A DNA stretch of 49,608 bases from Thermoanaerobaculum sp. (GTDB taxonomy: Bacteria; Acidobacteriota; Thermoanaerobaculia; Multivoradales; UBA5704): NCBI GenBank assembly GCA_021154885.1, contig JAJKHS010000146.1, positions 1-49,608 of the forward strand, given 5' to 3'. Shown piece by piece: positions 40,760 to 48,705 of this stretch. Under the pieces are notes generated by a model. That model was not told the DNA's origin. It made no database searches and saw nothing but the letters and a program-made list of their open reading frames with translations. A program made the translations under genes and the position numbers. Every line of letters starts with the position of its first letter. The first letter of the stretch is position 1.

Positions 40760-42676
40760 ATGGATCGTCGTTCGCTGCCAGCCGTTCTGGCCCTGCTCGC
40801 CGTCCCGGCTCTCGCCCTGGCGGCGAAGTCCCCCTCTCCGGCCGCCCCCACAGCCGACGCGCTCACCGCGTCGGTGGAGCGGATGGCGAAAGTCAGCGGC
40901 AGCTTCGCGCCCAGCCTGTCGCCGGACGGCAAGCGGGTGGCGTTCATCTCCAACCGCGGCGCCCTGCCGCAAGTGTGGATCGCCGAGATCGACAAGGGGA
41001 CGGAGCCGAAGCAGGTGGGCTCGTTCGAGGACCCGGTTTCCAACGTCGAGTGGTCGCCGGACGGGCAGTGGCTGGCGCTGTTGGTCGCGCCCGGCGGCGG
41101 CCTCAATCAGCAGGTCTATCTCATGCACCCGGACGGCACGGGCGTGCAGCGCATCACCGGCGGCGGCAAGGAGAACAACACGCTGGCCGGCTGGAGCGGC
41201 AAGCTCCTGCGCTACAGCTCGAGTCACGACAGCCCTGGCGCGCTCGATCCCTGGATCTACGACTCGGAGTCCGGGAAGAGCCGCAAGGTGGCCTCCGGCG
41301 GCGGGGTCGCCAATCTCACCGACATCAGCCGCGACGGCAAGCGGGCGGTGGTCTCCCGTGTCGCCAGCCGGGGGGACAACAACCTCTACCTGGTCGATCT
41401 CGCGACGGGCCACGAGGGCAAGGAGGAACTGCTGACACTGCACGATCCCCCGGGCTCGTTCGGCGGCGGCAAGCTCAGCCCCGATGGCTCGGCGGTCTTC
41501 CTCTCCTCGAACCGGGACGCGGACAAGACCTACTTCGCCAAGGTGATCCTCGGTCCGGACGGCAAGCCCATCTCGAACCAGAAACTCACGACCCGGGACG
41601 AGGCCGAGGTGGACGACATCGCGCTCGCTCCCGACGCCAGCAGCGCCTTCGTGGTCTTCAACGTCGCCGGCCGCGACGATCTGGGCTTCATCAACCTGAA
41701 GAAGCCGCGCGTCGAGCTCCAGCCCGTCAAGGCGCTCGCCGGGGAGATCCTCGGCGGTCTCACCTATTCGGAAAACGGTCAGCGGCTGGCCTTGACCATC
41801 GGCGGCGCCAGGCTTCCGACGGACATCTGGGTGATCAGCGTCGGGGCCGGCAGCATCCGCCAGATCACCTGGAGCCCCCACGAGGGGGTGGACTTGGCGA
41901 AGCTGGCGTCGCCGGAACTGGTGCGCTTCAAGGCGCACGACGGCCTGGAGCTCTCGGGTTGGCTCTACCGTCCCCGCAGCGAGGGGCCGGGTGCGGTGGT
42001 GATCAGCTTCCACGGCGGTCCGGAGGGGCAGGAGCGGCCATCTTTCAACTCCACCTATCAGGCCCTGCTCTCGCGCGGCATCGGCGTCTTCGCCCCCAAC
42101 GTGCGCGGTTCGTCGGGCTTTGGCAAGAAGTTCGTCAACCTGGACAACGGCCCGCTACGGGTCGAGGGGGTGAAGGACATCAAGGACTGCGTCGACTTCC
42201 TGGTGCAGCAGCGGATCGCCGATCCGAAGCGGATCGGCATCATGGGCGGCTCCTACGGCGGCTACATGACGCTCGCCGGCCTCACCGAGCTCCCCGATCT
42301 CTTCGCCGCCGGGGCCGACCTCTTCGGCATCGTCAATTTCGAGACCTTCTTCGCCCAGACCGAGCCGTGGATGGCCGCCATCTCCACCAAGGAGTACGGC
42401 GACCCGGTGACTCAGAAGGACCTGCTGCGCCAGCTCTCGCCCATCCACAAGCTCGACAGGGTGAAGGTGCCGCTGCTGGTGCTCCACGGCGCCAACGACA
42501 CGAACGTCCCCCTGGTGGAGGCGAAGCAGGTGGCGGAGGAGCTGAAGAAGCGGGGCGTGCCCGTGCAGTCGGTGATTTTCCCGGACGAAGGGCATGGATT
42601 TCGCAAAACGGCGAACCGTGTGCGATCGACGGTGGAGATCGTGCGGTGGTTTGAGAAGTATCTGAAGCCAGAGTAG
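40760..42676 (+). CDS. S9-family (acylaminoacyl/dipeptidyl peptidase-like) serine peptidase
   Basis: The 638-aa exported protein has a signal peptide (LPAVLALLAVPALALA), an N-terminal beta-propeller (WD40/TolB-like repeats such as SPDGKRVAFISNRG) and a C-terminal alpha/beta hydrolase: S498 in GGSYGGYM, D580 in GANDTNVPL, H612 in DEGHGF. It cleaves short peptides, consistent with a feeding role beside the giant subtilase. GGAGG lies 7 nt before the ATG. It is followed by dacB after 33 bp, probably as one operon. Confidence 0.93.
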   Translation: MDRRSLPAVLALLAVPALALAAKSPSPAAPTADALTASVERMAKVSGSFAPSLSPDGKRVAFISNRGALPQVWIAEIDKGTEPKQVGSFEDPVSNVEWSPDGQWLALLVAPGGGLNQQVYLMHPDGTGVQRITGGGKENNTLAGWSGKLLRYSSSHDSPGALDPWIYDSESGKSRKVASGGGVANLTDISRDGKRAVVSRVASRGDNNLYLVDLATGHEGKEELLTLHDPPGSFGGGKLSPDGSAVFLSSNRDADKTYFAKVILGPDGKPISNQKLTTRDEAEVDDIALAPDASSAFVVFNVAGRDDLGFINLKKPRVELQPVKALAGEILGGLTYSENGQRLALTIGGARLPTDIWVISVGAGSIRQITWSPHEGVDLAKLASPELVRFKAHDGLELSGWLYRPRSEGPGAVVISFHGGPEGQERPSFNSTYQALLSRGIGVFAPNVRGSSGFGKKFVNLDNGPLRVEGVKDIKDCVDFLVQQRIADPKRIGIMGGSYGGYMTLAGLTELPDLFAAGADLFGIVNFETFFAQTEPWMAAISTKEYGDPVTQKDLLRQLSPIHKLDRVKVPLLVLHGANDTNVPLVEAKQVAEELKKRGVPVQSVIFPDEGHGFRKTANRVRSTVEIVRWFEKYLKPE

Positions 42677-42709
42677 AGACAGACGACCTTCCAGACGGAC
42701 AAATCGAGG

Positions 42710-44155
42710 ATGATGCAGCTCCGCAAGCGACTCGTCCCTCTTGCCATCGGGCTCACCCTCCTTCTGCCCGCTGCCGCGCCGGCTTGGGCGCAGTCGGCCC
42801 TCGACCAGGCGGTCGCCGCCGAAGTGGCCCACGCGCAACGGGAGGCGGGCGCGGTGGGGGTCAGCATCGTGGAATTGAGCACCGGGGCGGCGGTCTACTC
42901 TTACAACCCCTCCGAAGCGCGGGTGATCGCCTCGAACAGCAAGCTGTTCACCACGGCGGCGGCGCTGGATACCCTGGGGCCGGGCTACCAGTTCGAGACG
43001 CGCTTCCTGATGCGCGGCGCGGTGGCGGACGGCGTGCTGCGGGGCGACCTCGGGGTGGTGGGCGCGGGCGATCCCCAGATCTCGGGGCGGGAGTATGACG
43101 GCGATCCCTTCGGTGCCTTCCGGCCCTGGGCCGCGGCGCTGCGGGAGAAGGGGGTGCGGCGGATCACGGGCGATCTCTATCTGGCGCACGGGCTGTTCGA
43201 AGCCCTGCGCATCCACCCCGACTGGCCCCGGGACCAGCTCGCGGAGTGGTATGAGGCGCCGGTGGCCGCCCTGTCGTTCAGCGACAACTGCGTCCTGGTC
43301 CGGGTCTCTCCGGGCCGCGCGGCGGGCCAGCCGGCCGTCGTCGAGACCGTGCCGCCAATCCCCGTCTTCCGGGTGGACAACAGCACCTCGACGCGGGCGA
43401 AGCGCCGGGGGACGAAGCTTTTCGTCGGCCGGACGGACGATCTGCTGACGGTGCGCGGCACGATCGACGTGAGCTCGGGGCCGTTCGAGACCTGGGTGAC
43501 GGTGCCCGATCCGGTGGCCTACTTCGGCCAGGCCTTGCGGGCGGCTCTCGCGGAGGAGGGGATCGCGATCGACGGCGGCCTGCGGCCGGTGGATCAGCTC
43601 CCGGGGCCGGTCTGGCAGCGGGTGGCGGTGCACCGCAGCGATCTGGTGACGGCGATCCGCACCACCAACAAGCACAGCCAGAACTTCTATGCCGAGAGCC
43701 TGGCCAAGCAGGTGGGGGCACGGCGCTGCGGCCAGGGGAGCTGGAGCGAGGGGGTGAAGGCCATCGGCGAGCTCATGGCATCGATCGGCGTGCCGCCGGG
43801 CGAGCTCCGCATGGTCGACGGCTCGGGGATGAGCCGCGAGAACCAGGCTTCGCCGCGGGCGATCACGACGCTGCTGCGTCACATGTTCTTCCATCCGGCG
43901 GCGGCGGAATTCGCGCAGTCGCTCCCCTACTCGGGGGAGGACATGAAGTCGTGGAAGCGGCGGCTGGCCGCGCCACCCTACTTCGGTAACGTCTTCGCCA
44001 AGACCGGCACCCTGTCCGGCGTCTCCGCTCTCTCGGGCTACGCCAGGGCGGTCTCGGGAAAGTCCTACGCTTTTTCGATCCTCCTGAACGGCACCCGCGG
44101 CGACTCGCACACCGACCAGGACCGGATCGTGATGGCGCTGATCGACCACGGGTAG
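42710..44155 (+). CDS. dacB: D-alanyl-D-alanine carboxypeptidase/endopeptidase, PBP4 (DacB)
   Basis: The 481-aa protein has a signal peptide (AIGLTLLLPAAAPAWA) and the three active-site boxes of class C PBPs: SxxK at S75-K78 (ASNSKLFTTAA), SxN in KHSQNFYAES, KTG in AKTGTLSG. It trims peptidoglycan cross-links and stem peptides in the periplasm. Tandem ATGs at 42710 and 42713 both follow GAGG; the second gives a more usual N-terminus (MQLRKRL). Confidence 0.93.
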   Translation: MMQLRKRLVPLAIGLTLLLPAAAPAWAQSALDQAVAAEVAHAQREAGAVGVSIVELSTGAAVYSYNPSEARVIASNSKLFTTAAALDTLGPGYQFETRFLMRGAVADGVLRGDLGVVGAGDPQISGREYDGDPFGAFRPWAAALREKGVRRITGDLYLAHGLFEALRIHPDWPRDQLAEWYEAPVAALSFSDNCVLVRVSPGRAAGQPAVVETVPPIPVFRVDNSTSTRAKRRGTKLFVGRTDDLLTVRGTIDVSSGPFETWVTVPDPVAYFGQALRAALAEEGIAIDGGLRPVDQLPGPVWQRVAVHRSDLVTAIRTTNKHSQNFYAESLAKQVGARRCGQGSWSEGVKAIGELMASIGVPPGELRMVDGSGMSRENQASPRAITTLLRHMFFHPAAAEFAQSLPYSGEDMKSWKRRLAAPPYFGNVFAKTGTLSGVSALSGYARAVSGKSYAFSILLNGTRGDSHTDQDRIVMALIDHG

Positions 44156-44223
44156 AATCCTCTGCGCTGACGCTCCAAGGCGGTCCGGAGTAGAATGGCC
44201 TGTCTCAGGAAGGAGATCCCTCT

Positions 44224-45498
44224 TTGATCATGTCCGAAGCCCGCCCGGTGAACTACCGGGGGCTGATGAAGAAGGTGGAGCAGGTGGTCGCGGCCATGGA
44301 CCGCGACGAGGACGTCGCCGCGACGATCCCCTCGCTGCTCGAGATCATCATCGACAAGTTCCGCGACGAGCTGGGGATCTACGGCGGCCGCCTCTACCAG
44401 CGCCGGGGCCACTACTACGTGCTGCAGGCCACCTTCGGCGAGGCCAAGGAGGTGCCCAAGGGGCTCAAGGTGCCCATCTCCTATAGGCCGATCCAGCTCT
44501 TGATGGAGAACGGCACCGTCTACATGGACGCCGAGGACCCGGAGATCGACCGCAACCTGGAGAGCCAGCTCGGGGTGCAACGCTTCGCCGCCATCGAGGT
44601 GGGCAACGAGGAGTACGTGCTGGCCTTCGACGTCGCTTCCGGCTACGACCGGGACGACATCCTCTTCTCGCTGGGCATCCTGCGGCACAGCGTCAACCAG
44701 AAGATCCGCCGCGACCGTATGGAGGGGATCTTCGAGCAGGCGCGGAAGATCCAGGCGTCAATCCTCCCCAAGCGCGTCCCCGAGTACGGCGACTTCGACA
44801 TCTTCGGCCGCTCCGAGCCCATCGAGGGCGTGGGCGGCGACTACTTCGACTACATTCCGGTGACCGAGAAGATCTTCGGCCTCGCCATCGCCGACGTCTC
44901 GGGGCATGGTCTGCCCGCCGCCCTCCAGGTGCGCGACATCTACATGGGTTTGCGCATGGGGCTGGCGCGCGACTTCAAGATCGTGCGCACGGTCGAGCGG
45001 ATGAACAAGATCATCCACAAGAGCACGCTGACCAGCCGCTTCGTGTCCATGTTCTACGGCGAGTTGGAGCTCAACGGCGTGTTCATCTACGTCAACGCCG
45101 GCCATCCACCGCCGTTTCACGTCACGGCCGACGGCACGGTGCGCTACCTGGAGGAGGGGGGACCGGTGCTCGGGCCGCTGCCGGACGCCAGCTACCAGCG
45201 GGGCTTCGTGATCATGAAGCCGGGGGACATGCTGGTGTTCTACACCGACGGCATCTGCGAGACCCAGGGACGGGACGAGAACGGCCGGCAGATCGGCGAG
45301 TACGGCCTGGAGCGTCTGGTGGAGGTGGCGCGCGAGCACCAGGGGGAGACCGCCCGTGAAGTGGTGGACGCCATCTTCGCCAGCGTCGAGTCCTTCAGCC
45401 GCCAGGCACCGCCGGACGACGACCGGACGGCGATGGTGGTGAGCCATCCGGTGATCGACACCTCGGTGACGCAGGCGTTTCCGCGGCCGGTGTTGTAG
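44224..45498 (+). CDS. GAF-PP2C (RsbU/SpoIIE-type) serine/threonine phosphatase
   Basis: The 424-aa protein has a GAF-like domain (about 25-160), a short linker helix, and a PP2C SpoIIE domain (about 185-410) with metal sites GVGGDYFD, ADVSGHGLPAA and PPDDDRTAMVV. RsbU-type phosphatases dephosphorylate anti-anti-sigma factors to release stress sigma factors, but no such partner is here. The TTG at 44224 is chosen as start: GGAG at 44212-44215 lies 8 nt upstream, whereas the ATG at 44230 is 14 nt away. TAGAAT near 44191 is a -10 candidate. Confidence 0.88.
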   Translation: MIMSEARPVNYRGLMKKVEQVVAAMDRDEDVAATIPSLLEIIIDKFRDELGIYGGRLYQRRGHYYVLQATFGEAKEVPKGLKVPISYRPIQLLMENGTVYMDAEDPEIDRNLESQLGVQRFAAIEVGNEEYVLAFDVASGYDRDDILFSLGILRHSVNQKIRRDRMEGIFEQARKIQASILPKRVPEYGDFDIFGRSEPIEGVGGDYFDYIPVTEKIFGLAIADVSGHGLPAALQVRDIYMGLRMGLARDFKIVRTVERMNKIIHKSTLTSRFVSMFYGELELNGVFIYVNAGHPPPFHVTADGTVRYLEEGGPVLGPLPDASYQRGFVIMKPGDMLVFYTDGICETQGRDENGRQIGEYGLERLVEVAREHQGETAREVVDAIFASVESFSRQAPPDDDRTAMVVSHPVIDTSVTQAFPRPVL

Positions 45499-45502
45499 CG
45501 CT

Positions 45503-46195
45503 CTACGTCTGGGCCACGATCTCCAGCTCCTGCTTCAGCTTCACGATGCTCCCCGCCGGATACACGCCCGGACGGAGCTGCACGCCGGGGTAGATCTGCG
45601 TCCCGCGGCCGACGACGGCACCGGGGTGGAGGACGCAATTGCAGCCGGTGAGGACGCCGTCGCCGAGGATGGCGCCGAGCTTGCGGCGGCCGGTGTCCAG
45701 CCGGAGGTCGCCGGCGGGGATGCGGATCTTGCCGCCGTCGTGGCGGAAGTTGGAGAGGATGGTACCGGCTCCGAGGTTCACGTCCCCTCCCAGAATGGAG
45801 TCGCCGACGTAGTTGAGGTGGGGCGCCTTGGCGTGAGGGAGGAGGATGGCCCGCTTGAGCTCGGTGTTCGCCCCGACGACGCAGCGGTCACCGATCCAGC
45901 AGCCGCCCCGGATGTAGGCACCGGGGCGGATCTCGACGTCGCGGCCGATGAAGACCGGCCCCTCGATTACCACGCTGGGGTGGATGCGCGCGCCGGAGCA
46001 GATCACGATGCGGTCGCCCGCGAGGTGGACGTCCGGCGACAAGCCGCTCTGGATGTCGCTCGACGGCAGGCCGGCGAGGACCTCGTCGAGGGCATCGCCG
46101 AGCAGGGCCCAGGGGGCGTCCGGATCGAAGCGGCTGGCGAAGGCGTCCGGCAGCTCGGCGAAGAGCGGCGGGATCTGGGGCCGGAGGGGTGTCAT
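45503..46195 (-). CDS. Left-handed beta-helix acyltransferase-like protein (GlmU C-terminal type)
   Basis: The 230-aa protein has hexapeptide repeats over residues about 60-220 (IHPSVVIEGPVFIGRDVEIRPGAYIRGG, NLGAGTILSNFRH, GDGVLTGCNCVLHPGAVVG). LPHAKAPHLNYVGDSILGG resembles the GlmU acetyltransferase loop. It is likely a sugar-nucleotide or sugar-phosphate acetyltransferase-type protein, without the GlmU uridylyltransferase domain. ATG 46195 is used; an in-frame ATG at 46225 overlaps the divergent glycosylase start. It converges with the phosphatase, ending 4 nt from its stop. Confidence 0.8.
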   Translation of the reverse strand: MTPLRPQIPPLFAELPDAFASRFDPDAPWALLGDALDEVLAGLPSSDIQSGLSPDVHLAGDRIVICSGARIHPSVVIEGPVFIGRDVEIRPGAYIRGGCWIGDRCVVGANTELKRAILLPHAKAPHLNYVGDSILGGDVNLGAGTILSNFRHDGGKIRIPAGDLRLDTGRRKLGAILGDGVLTGCNCVLHPGAVVGRGTQIYPGVQLRPGVYPAGSIVKLKQELEIVAQT

Positions 46196-46223
46196 CTGAA
46201 GATGATACCGTTCCGCGGGTCGC

Positions 46224-46841
46224 ATGAGCCGTTTTCGTCCCCTTCCCCTGTCGTTCTACCGCCGGCCCGCCGAGATCGTGGCCCGGGATCTGCTCGGCCG
46301 GTTCCTGGTGCGCGAGCTCGAGGGGGAGCGGCTGGTGCTGCGCCTGGTGGAGGTGGAGGCCTACCTGGGGGCTCCGGACCGGGCGAGCCATGCCTGGGAC
46401 GGCCGCCGCACGCCCCGCAACGAGAGCCTTTACCTGCCGGGCGGCCATGCCTACGTCTACTTCATCTACGGCATGCACTACTGCCTGAACGCCGTCACCG
46501 GCGAGGTGGACGTGGGGAGCGCCGTGCTCCTGCGGGCGGGCGCGCCGGTCGCGGGTGAGGAGCGCATGGCGGAGAACCGGGGCTGGACGAAGAAGGTCCG
46601 CCCGGGCGACCTCGCCGGCGGGCCGGGCAAGATCTGCCGGGCGCTGGGGATCGGCCGCGAGCTCGACGGCGTTCTGCTGGACCGGCCGCCGCTGTACATC
46701 ACGAAAGGGGAGCCGCCGGGCGAGGAGCAGATTATGGCCAGTCCTCGGATCGGGGTCGACTACGCGGGCGAGGCCGCCGGGTGGCCGTTGCGGTTCTCGG
46801 TTGCGGGGGAGCCGCATGTGTCCCGGCCTCGGCCGGGGTAA
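46224..46841 (+). CDS. 3-methyladenine DNA glycosylase (AAG/MPG family)
   Basis: The 205-aa protein matches the MPG fold: FYRRPAEIVARDLLGRFLVRE, VEVEAYLGAPDRASHAWDGRRTPRNESLYLPGGHAYVYFIYGMHYCLNAVTG and PGDLAGGPGKICRALGI are the family blocks, with the catalytic glutamate in VEVEAYLG. It removes alkylated and deaminated purines in base excision repair. The ATG at 46224 is 28 bp from the divergent beta-helix start; a GATACC box near 46203 could be a -10 for a leaderless transcript. Confidence 0.92.
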   Translation: MSRFRPLPLSFYRRPAEIVARDLLGRFLVRELEGERLVLRLVEVEAYLGAPDRASHAWDGRRTPRNESLYLPGGHAYVYFIYGMHYCLNAVTGEVDVGSAVLLRAGAPVAGEERMAENRGWTKKVRPGDLAGGPGKICRALGIGRELDGVLLDRPPLYITKGEPPGEEQIMASPRIGVDYAGEAAGWPLRFSVAGEPHVSRPRPG

Positions 46842-46863
46842 GAGCTTTCAAAGCAGGGAACAT

Positions 46864-46934
46864 AAGGGACAGCAGGGACTCCAGGGACACCTTCCCTCTT
46901 GTCCCTGCTGTCCCTGGAGTCCCTGTTGTCCCTT
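46864..46934. terminator. Foldback hairpin between convergent genes (bidirectional terminator-like)
   Basis: Arms 46864-46889 and 46909-46934 are complementary at 25 of 26 positions; both are built from GGGACA/TGTCCC units (AAGGGACAGCAGGGACTCCA on the left). The loop contains a C/T-rich run. It lies between the convergent glycosylase and DUF4388 genes. It may end both transcripts and belongs to the G:C-rich repeat class of this window. Confidence 0.65.
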
Positions 46935-46961
46935 TCCAGCGCTTGCTTGGAGCTTCCTCCC

Positions 46962-48122
46962 CTACCGCATCGGCGTCGCCCCCCGCAGGGGCGTGCCCGA
47001 GGGGTTGCGCGGCGGGAGGAGGCGGATGTAGCCGGCCTGGGAGAGCTTCCAGAAGAGCATCAGGGCGTCGAGCTGCGGCATCGGGGTGATCTTCAGGATC
47101 GACTGGATGTCGTAGGTGCCGTTGATGCGGGTGAGCATGAAGCCCTCCTGGGGGGAGAGCTTCGAGGAGGTGAGCTGCTCCATCGTGGCCGTCACCTGCG
47201 GGATCGAGCTCAGGGTGACGCCGGCCTTCTCGATGTACTCGCGGACCTTCTTCTCGGCCTGGGTCAGCACCTGCTGGGCGTCCGGGTTGTCCGGCTCCAG
47301 CGCCTTGGCCGCCCGCAGATGGCGCAGGGAGGCGTCGAATTCCCCCTCTTTCATGTGAGCGCGGCCGGCTTCGATGAGGGCCGCCGCCGTGGGGGCGCCG
47401 GTCGCATCCCCGCCGCCAGACCGCAGCTTCACCAGTTTGACGTGCCCCGCCTGGTACTGGTCGAAGAGCAGCTTCGAGACCTGGAACTCCGTGGAGTGGG
47501 TCATGTCGCGGATCTCTTCGATGGTGCGCTGGTCGTCCACGTGGTCCATGATCCGCCGGTCGCCTGGGCCCAGGCCGGGGAGGGTGGAGAGGTCGACGAT
47601 CCCCACGGGGATCATGCGCTCGTCGGGGATCACCTGACGGATGCGCCGCCACTCGTCGACCCGCTGCACTCCCTCCATCACGATGCCGGTGACGTCCATA
47701 CGCATCGGCACCATGGCGCTCTCGGGCAGGATGTCGTCGAGGAAGCGGAAGTCCCCCTCGGCCCACGAGAAGATGTCGTAGATGCTCTCCTCGGCCTTGA
47801 GGCGGAGCATGCGGGTGAGGTCCCGCTCGGCGATGGCGCCGTTCTTGACCAGGATCATGCCGAGCAGGGTCCGGCTCTTCTCCTGCAGCTCGACAGCGCG
47901 GTTGAGTTGCGCCTCGTTGATGAGGCCGTGGCTCACCAGGAAGTGTCCCAGGTACTCCTCCGGCTTGTTCGAGGCGGACGAGAGGATCAGTCCGTCCTTG
48001 AAGAAGACCTTCTTCTCCGTCTTCCCGCTGACGATTTCCAGGGTCCCGTTCTTCTTGCTCTGGGAGAGCCACTGGAGCAGCTCTTCGAGCTGCATCGTTC
48101 TGAGATTGCCGACGATGCCCAT
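46962..48122 (-). CDS. DUF4388 domain protein with MshEN-like and TPR parts
   Basis: The 386-aa protein starts with a DUF4388 domain (MGIVGNLRTMQLEELLQWLSQSKKNGTLEIVSGKTEKKVFF). An MshEN-like segment (GLINEAQLNRAVELQEKSRT) and a middle domain (about 130-235) follow, then a TPR-like helical part (LIEAGRAHMKEGEFDASLRH) and a C-terminal part (TRINGTYDIQSILKITPM). DUF4388 proteins are linked to type IV pili, gliding and cyclic di-GMP signalling in other bacteria; here this is inferred. TATAAT (48136-48141 on the minus strand) lies 13 nt before ATG, so it is probably leaderless. Confidence 0.8.
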   Translation of the reverse strand: MGIVGNLRTMQLEELLQWLSQSKKNGTLEIVSGKTEKKVFFKDGLILSSASNKPEEYLGHFLVSHGLINEAQLNRAVELQEKSRTLLGMILVKNGAIAERDLTRMLRLKAEESIYDIFSWAEGDFRFLDDILPESAMVPMRMDVTGIVMEGVQRVDEWRRIRQVIPDERMIPVGIVDLSTLPGLGPGDRRIMDHVDDQRTIEEIRDMTHSTEFQVSKLLFDQYQAGHVKLVKLRSGGGDATGAPTAAALIEAGRAHMKEGEFDASLRHLRAAKALEPDNPDAQQVLTQAEKKVREYIEKAGVTLSSIPQVTATMEQLTSSKLSPQEGFMLTRINGTYDIQSILKITPMPQLDALMLFWKLSQAGYIRLLPPRNPSGTPLRGATPMR

Positions 48123-48135
48123 GATGACCGGGCCG

Positions 48136-48141
48136 ATTATA
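48136..48141 (-). promoter_or_regulatory. -10 box (TATAAT) of the DUF4388 gene
   Basis: A perfect TATAAT on the minus strand stands 13 nt before the ATG at 48122. No strong -35 was found at 17 bp. It marks a separate promoter after the dcd-like gene. Confidence 0.5.
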
Positions 48142-48203
48142 GCCCTATGCGAATACTGAGAGATGGACCAGGCCGCCAGCGAGCTATGCATGGATGAAGA
48201 GCC

Positions 48204-48692
48204 TCATCTTCGTGCCGGAGTCGTCCCCCTCTGCCCCTGGTAGTGGCTGGACGAGCCGGGGTCGCCGTAGGCGACGTCCGGCGGGGACTCCATGGCAATG
48301 AAGATGAGCTGTGCAATTCGCCTGCCTGCCTCCAGGACGAAAGGCTGGGGCCCGAGATTCTGGAGCTCGAGGGTGATCTCCCCCTCGAAGCCGGGGTCGC
48401 ACCAGCCGGCCAGGGAGTGATTGATCCACAGCCGGCCCAGGGTGGACTTGAGCTTGAGGTCGCAGGCGACGTCGCGCGGGATGCGCACGTACTCCAGGGT
48501 CGAGGCGAGGACCACCTCGCCGGGGAAGAGCTTGATGTGGGGGGCGCGGAACTCCTCGGGGTCGCGGGTGGGGCAGATCCAGTGGTCCGAGACCCGGACG
48601 TCATAGCTGGCGGCATTGACCTGATTCTCCTCGAAAGGGGTGACCCCTCCGCTCCGCCCCCAGTCGCGGATCCAGCGGTCCGGTTTGATCAT
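48204..48692 (-). CDS. dcd: dCTP deaminase-like protein
   Basis: The 162-aa protein has the dCTP deaminase/dUTPase trimer fold: STLGRLWINHSLAGWCDPGFEGEITLELQNL contains the nucleotide-binding SxxGR and the catalytic glutamate (GEITLEL). PFEENQVNAASYDVRVSD is the N-terminal strand pair. It supplies dUTP/dUMP for thymidylate. It is somewhat shorter than E. coli Dcd (193 aa), with an atypical C-terminal tail (GSSSHYQGQRG). The start is 13 nt after the glpX stop, so it is cotranscribed. Confidence 0.85.
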   Translation of the reverse strand: MIKPDRWIRDWGRSGGVTPFEENQVNAASYDVRVSDHWICPTRDPEEFRAPHIKLFPGEVVLASTLEYVRIPRDVACDLKLKSTLGRLWINHSLAGWCDPGFEGEITLELQNLGPQPFVLEAGRRIAQLIFIAMESPPDVAYGDPGSSSHYQGQRGTTPARR

Positions 48693-48705
48693 GGCCGGTC
48701 TCCGA

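Noticed and set aside
42155-44149. A 664-aa minus-strand open frame over the S9 peptidase and dacB genes
   Set aside because: Antisense to genes with intact catalytic motifs; no domain in the frame.
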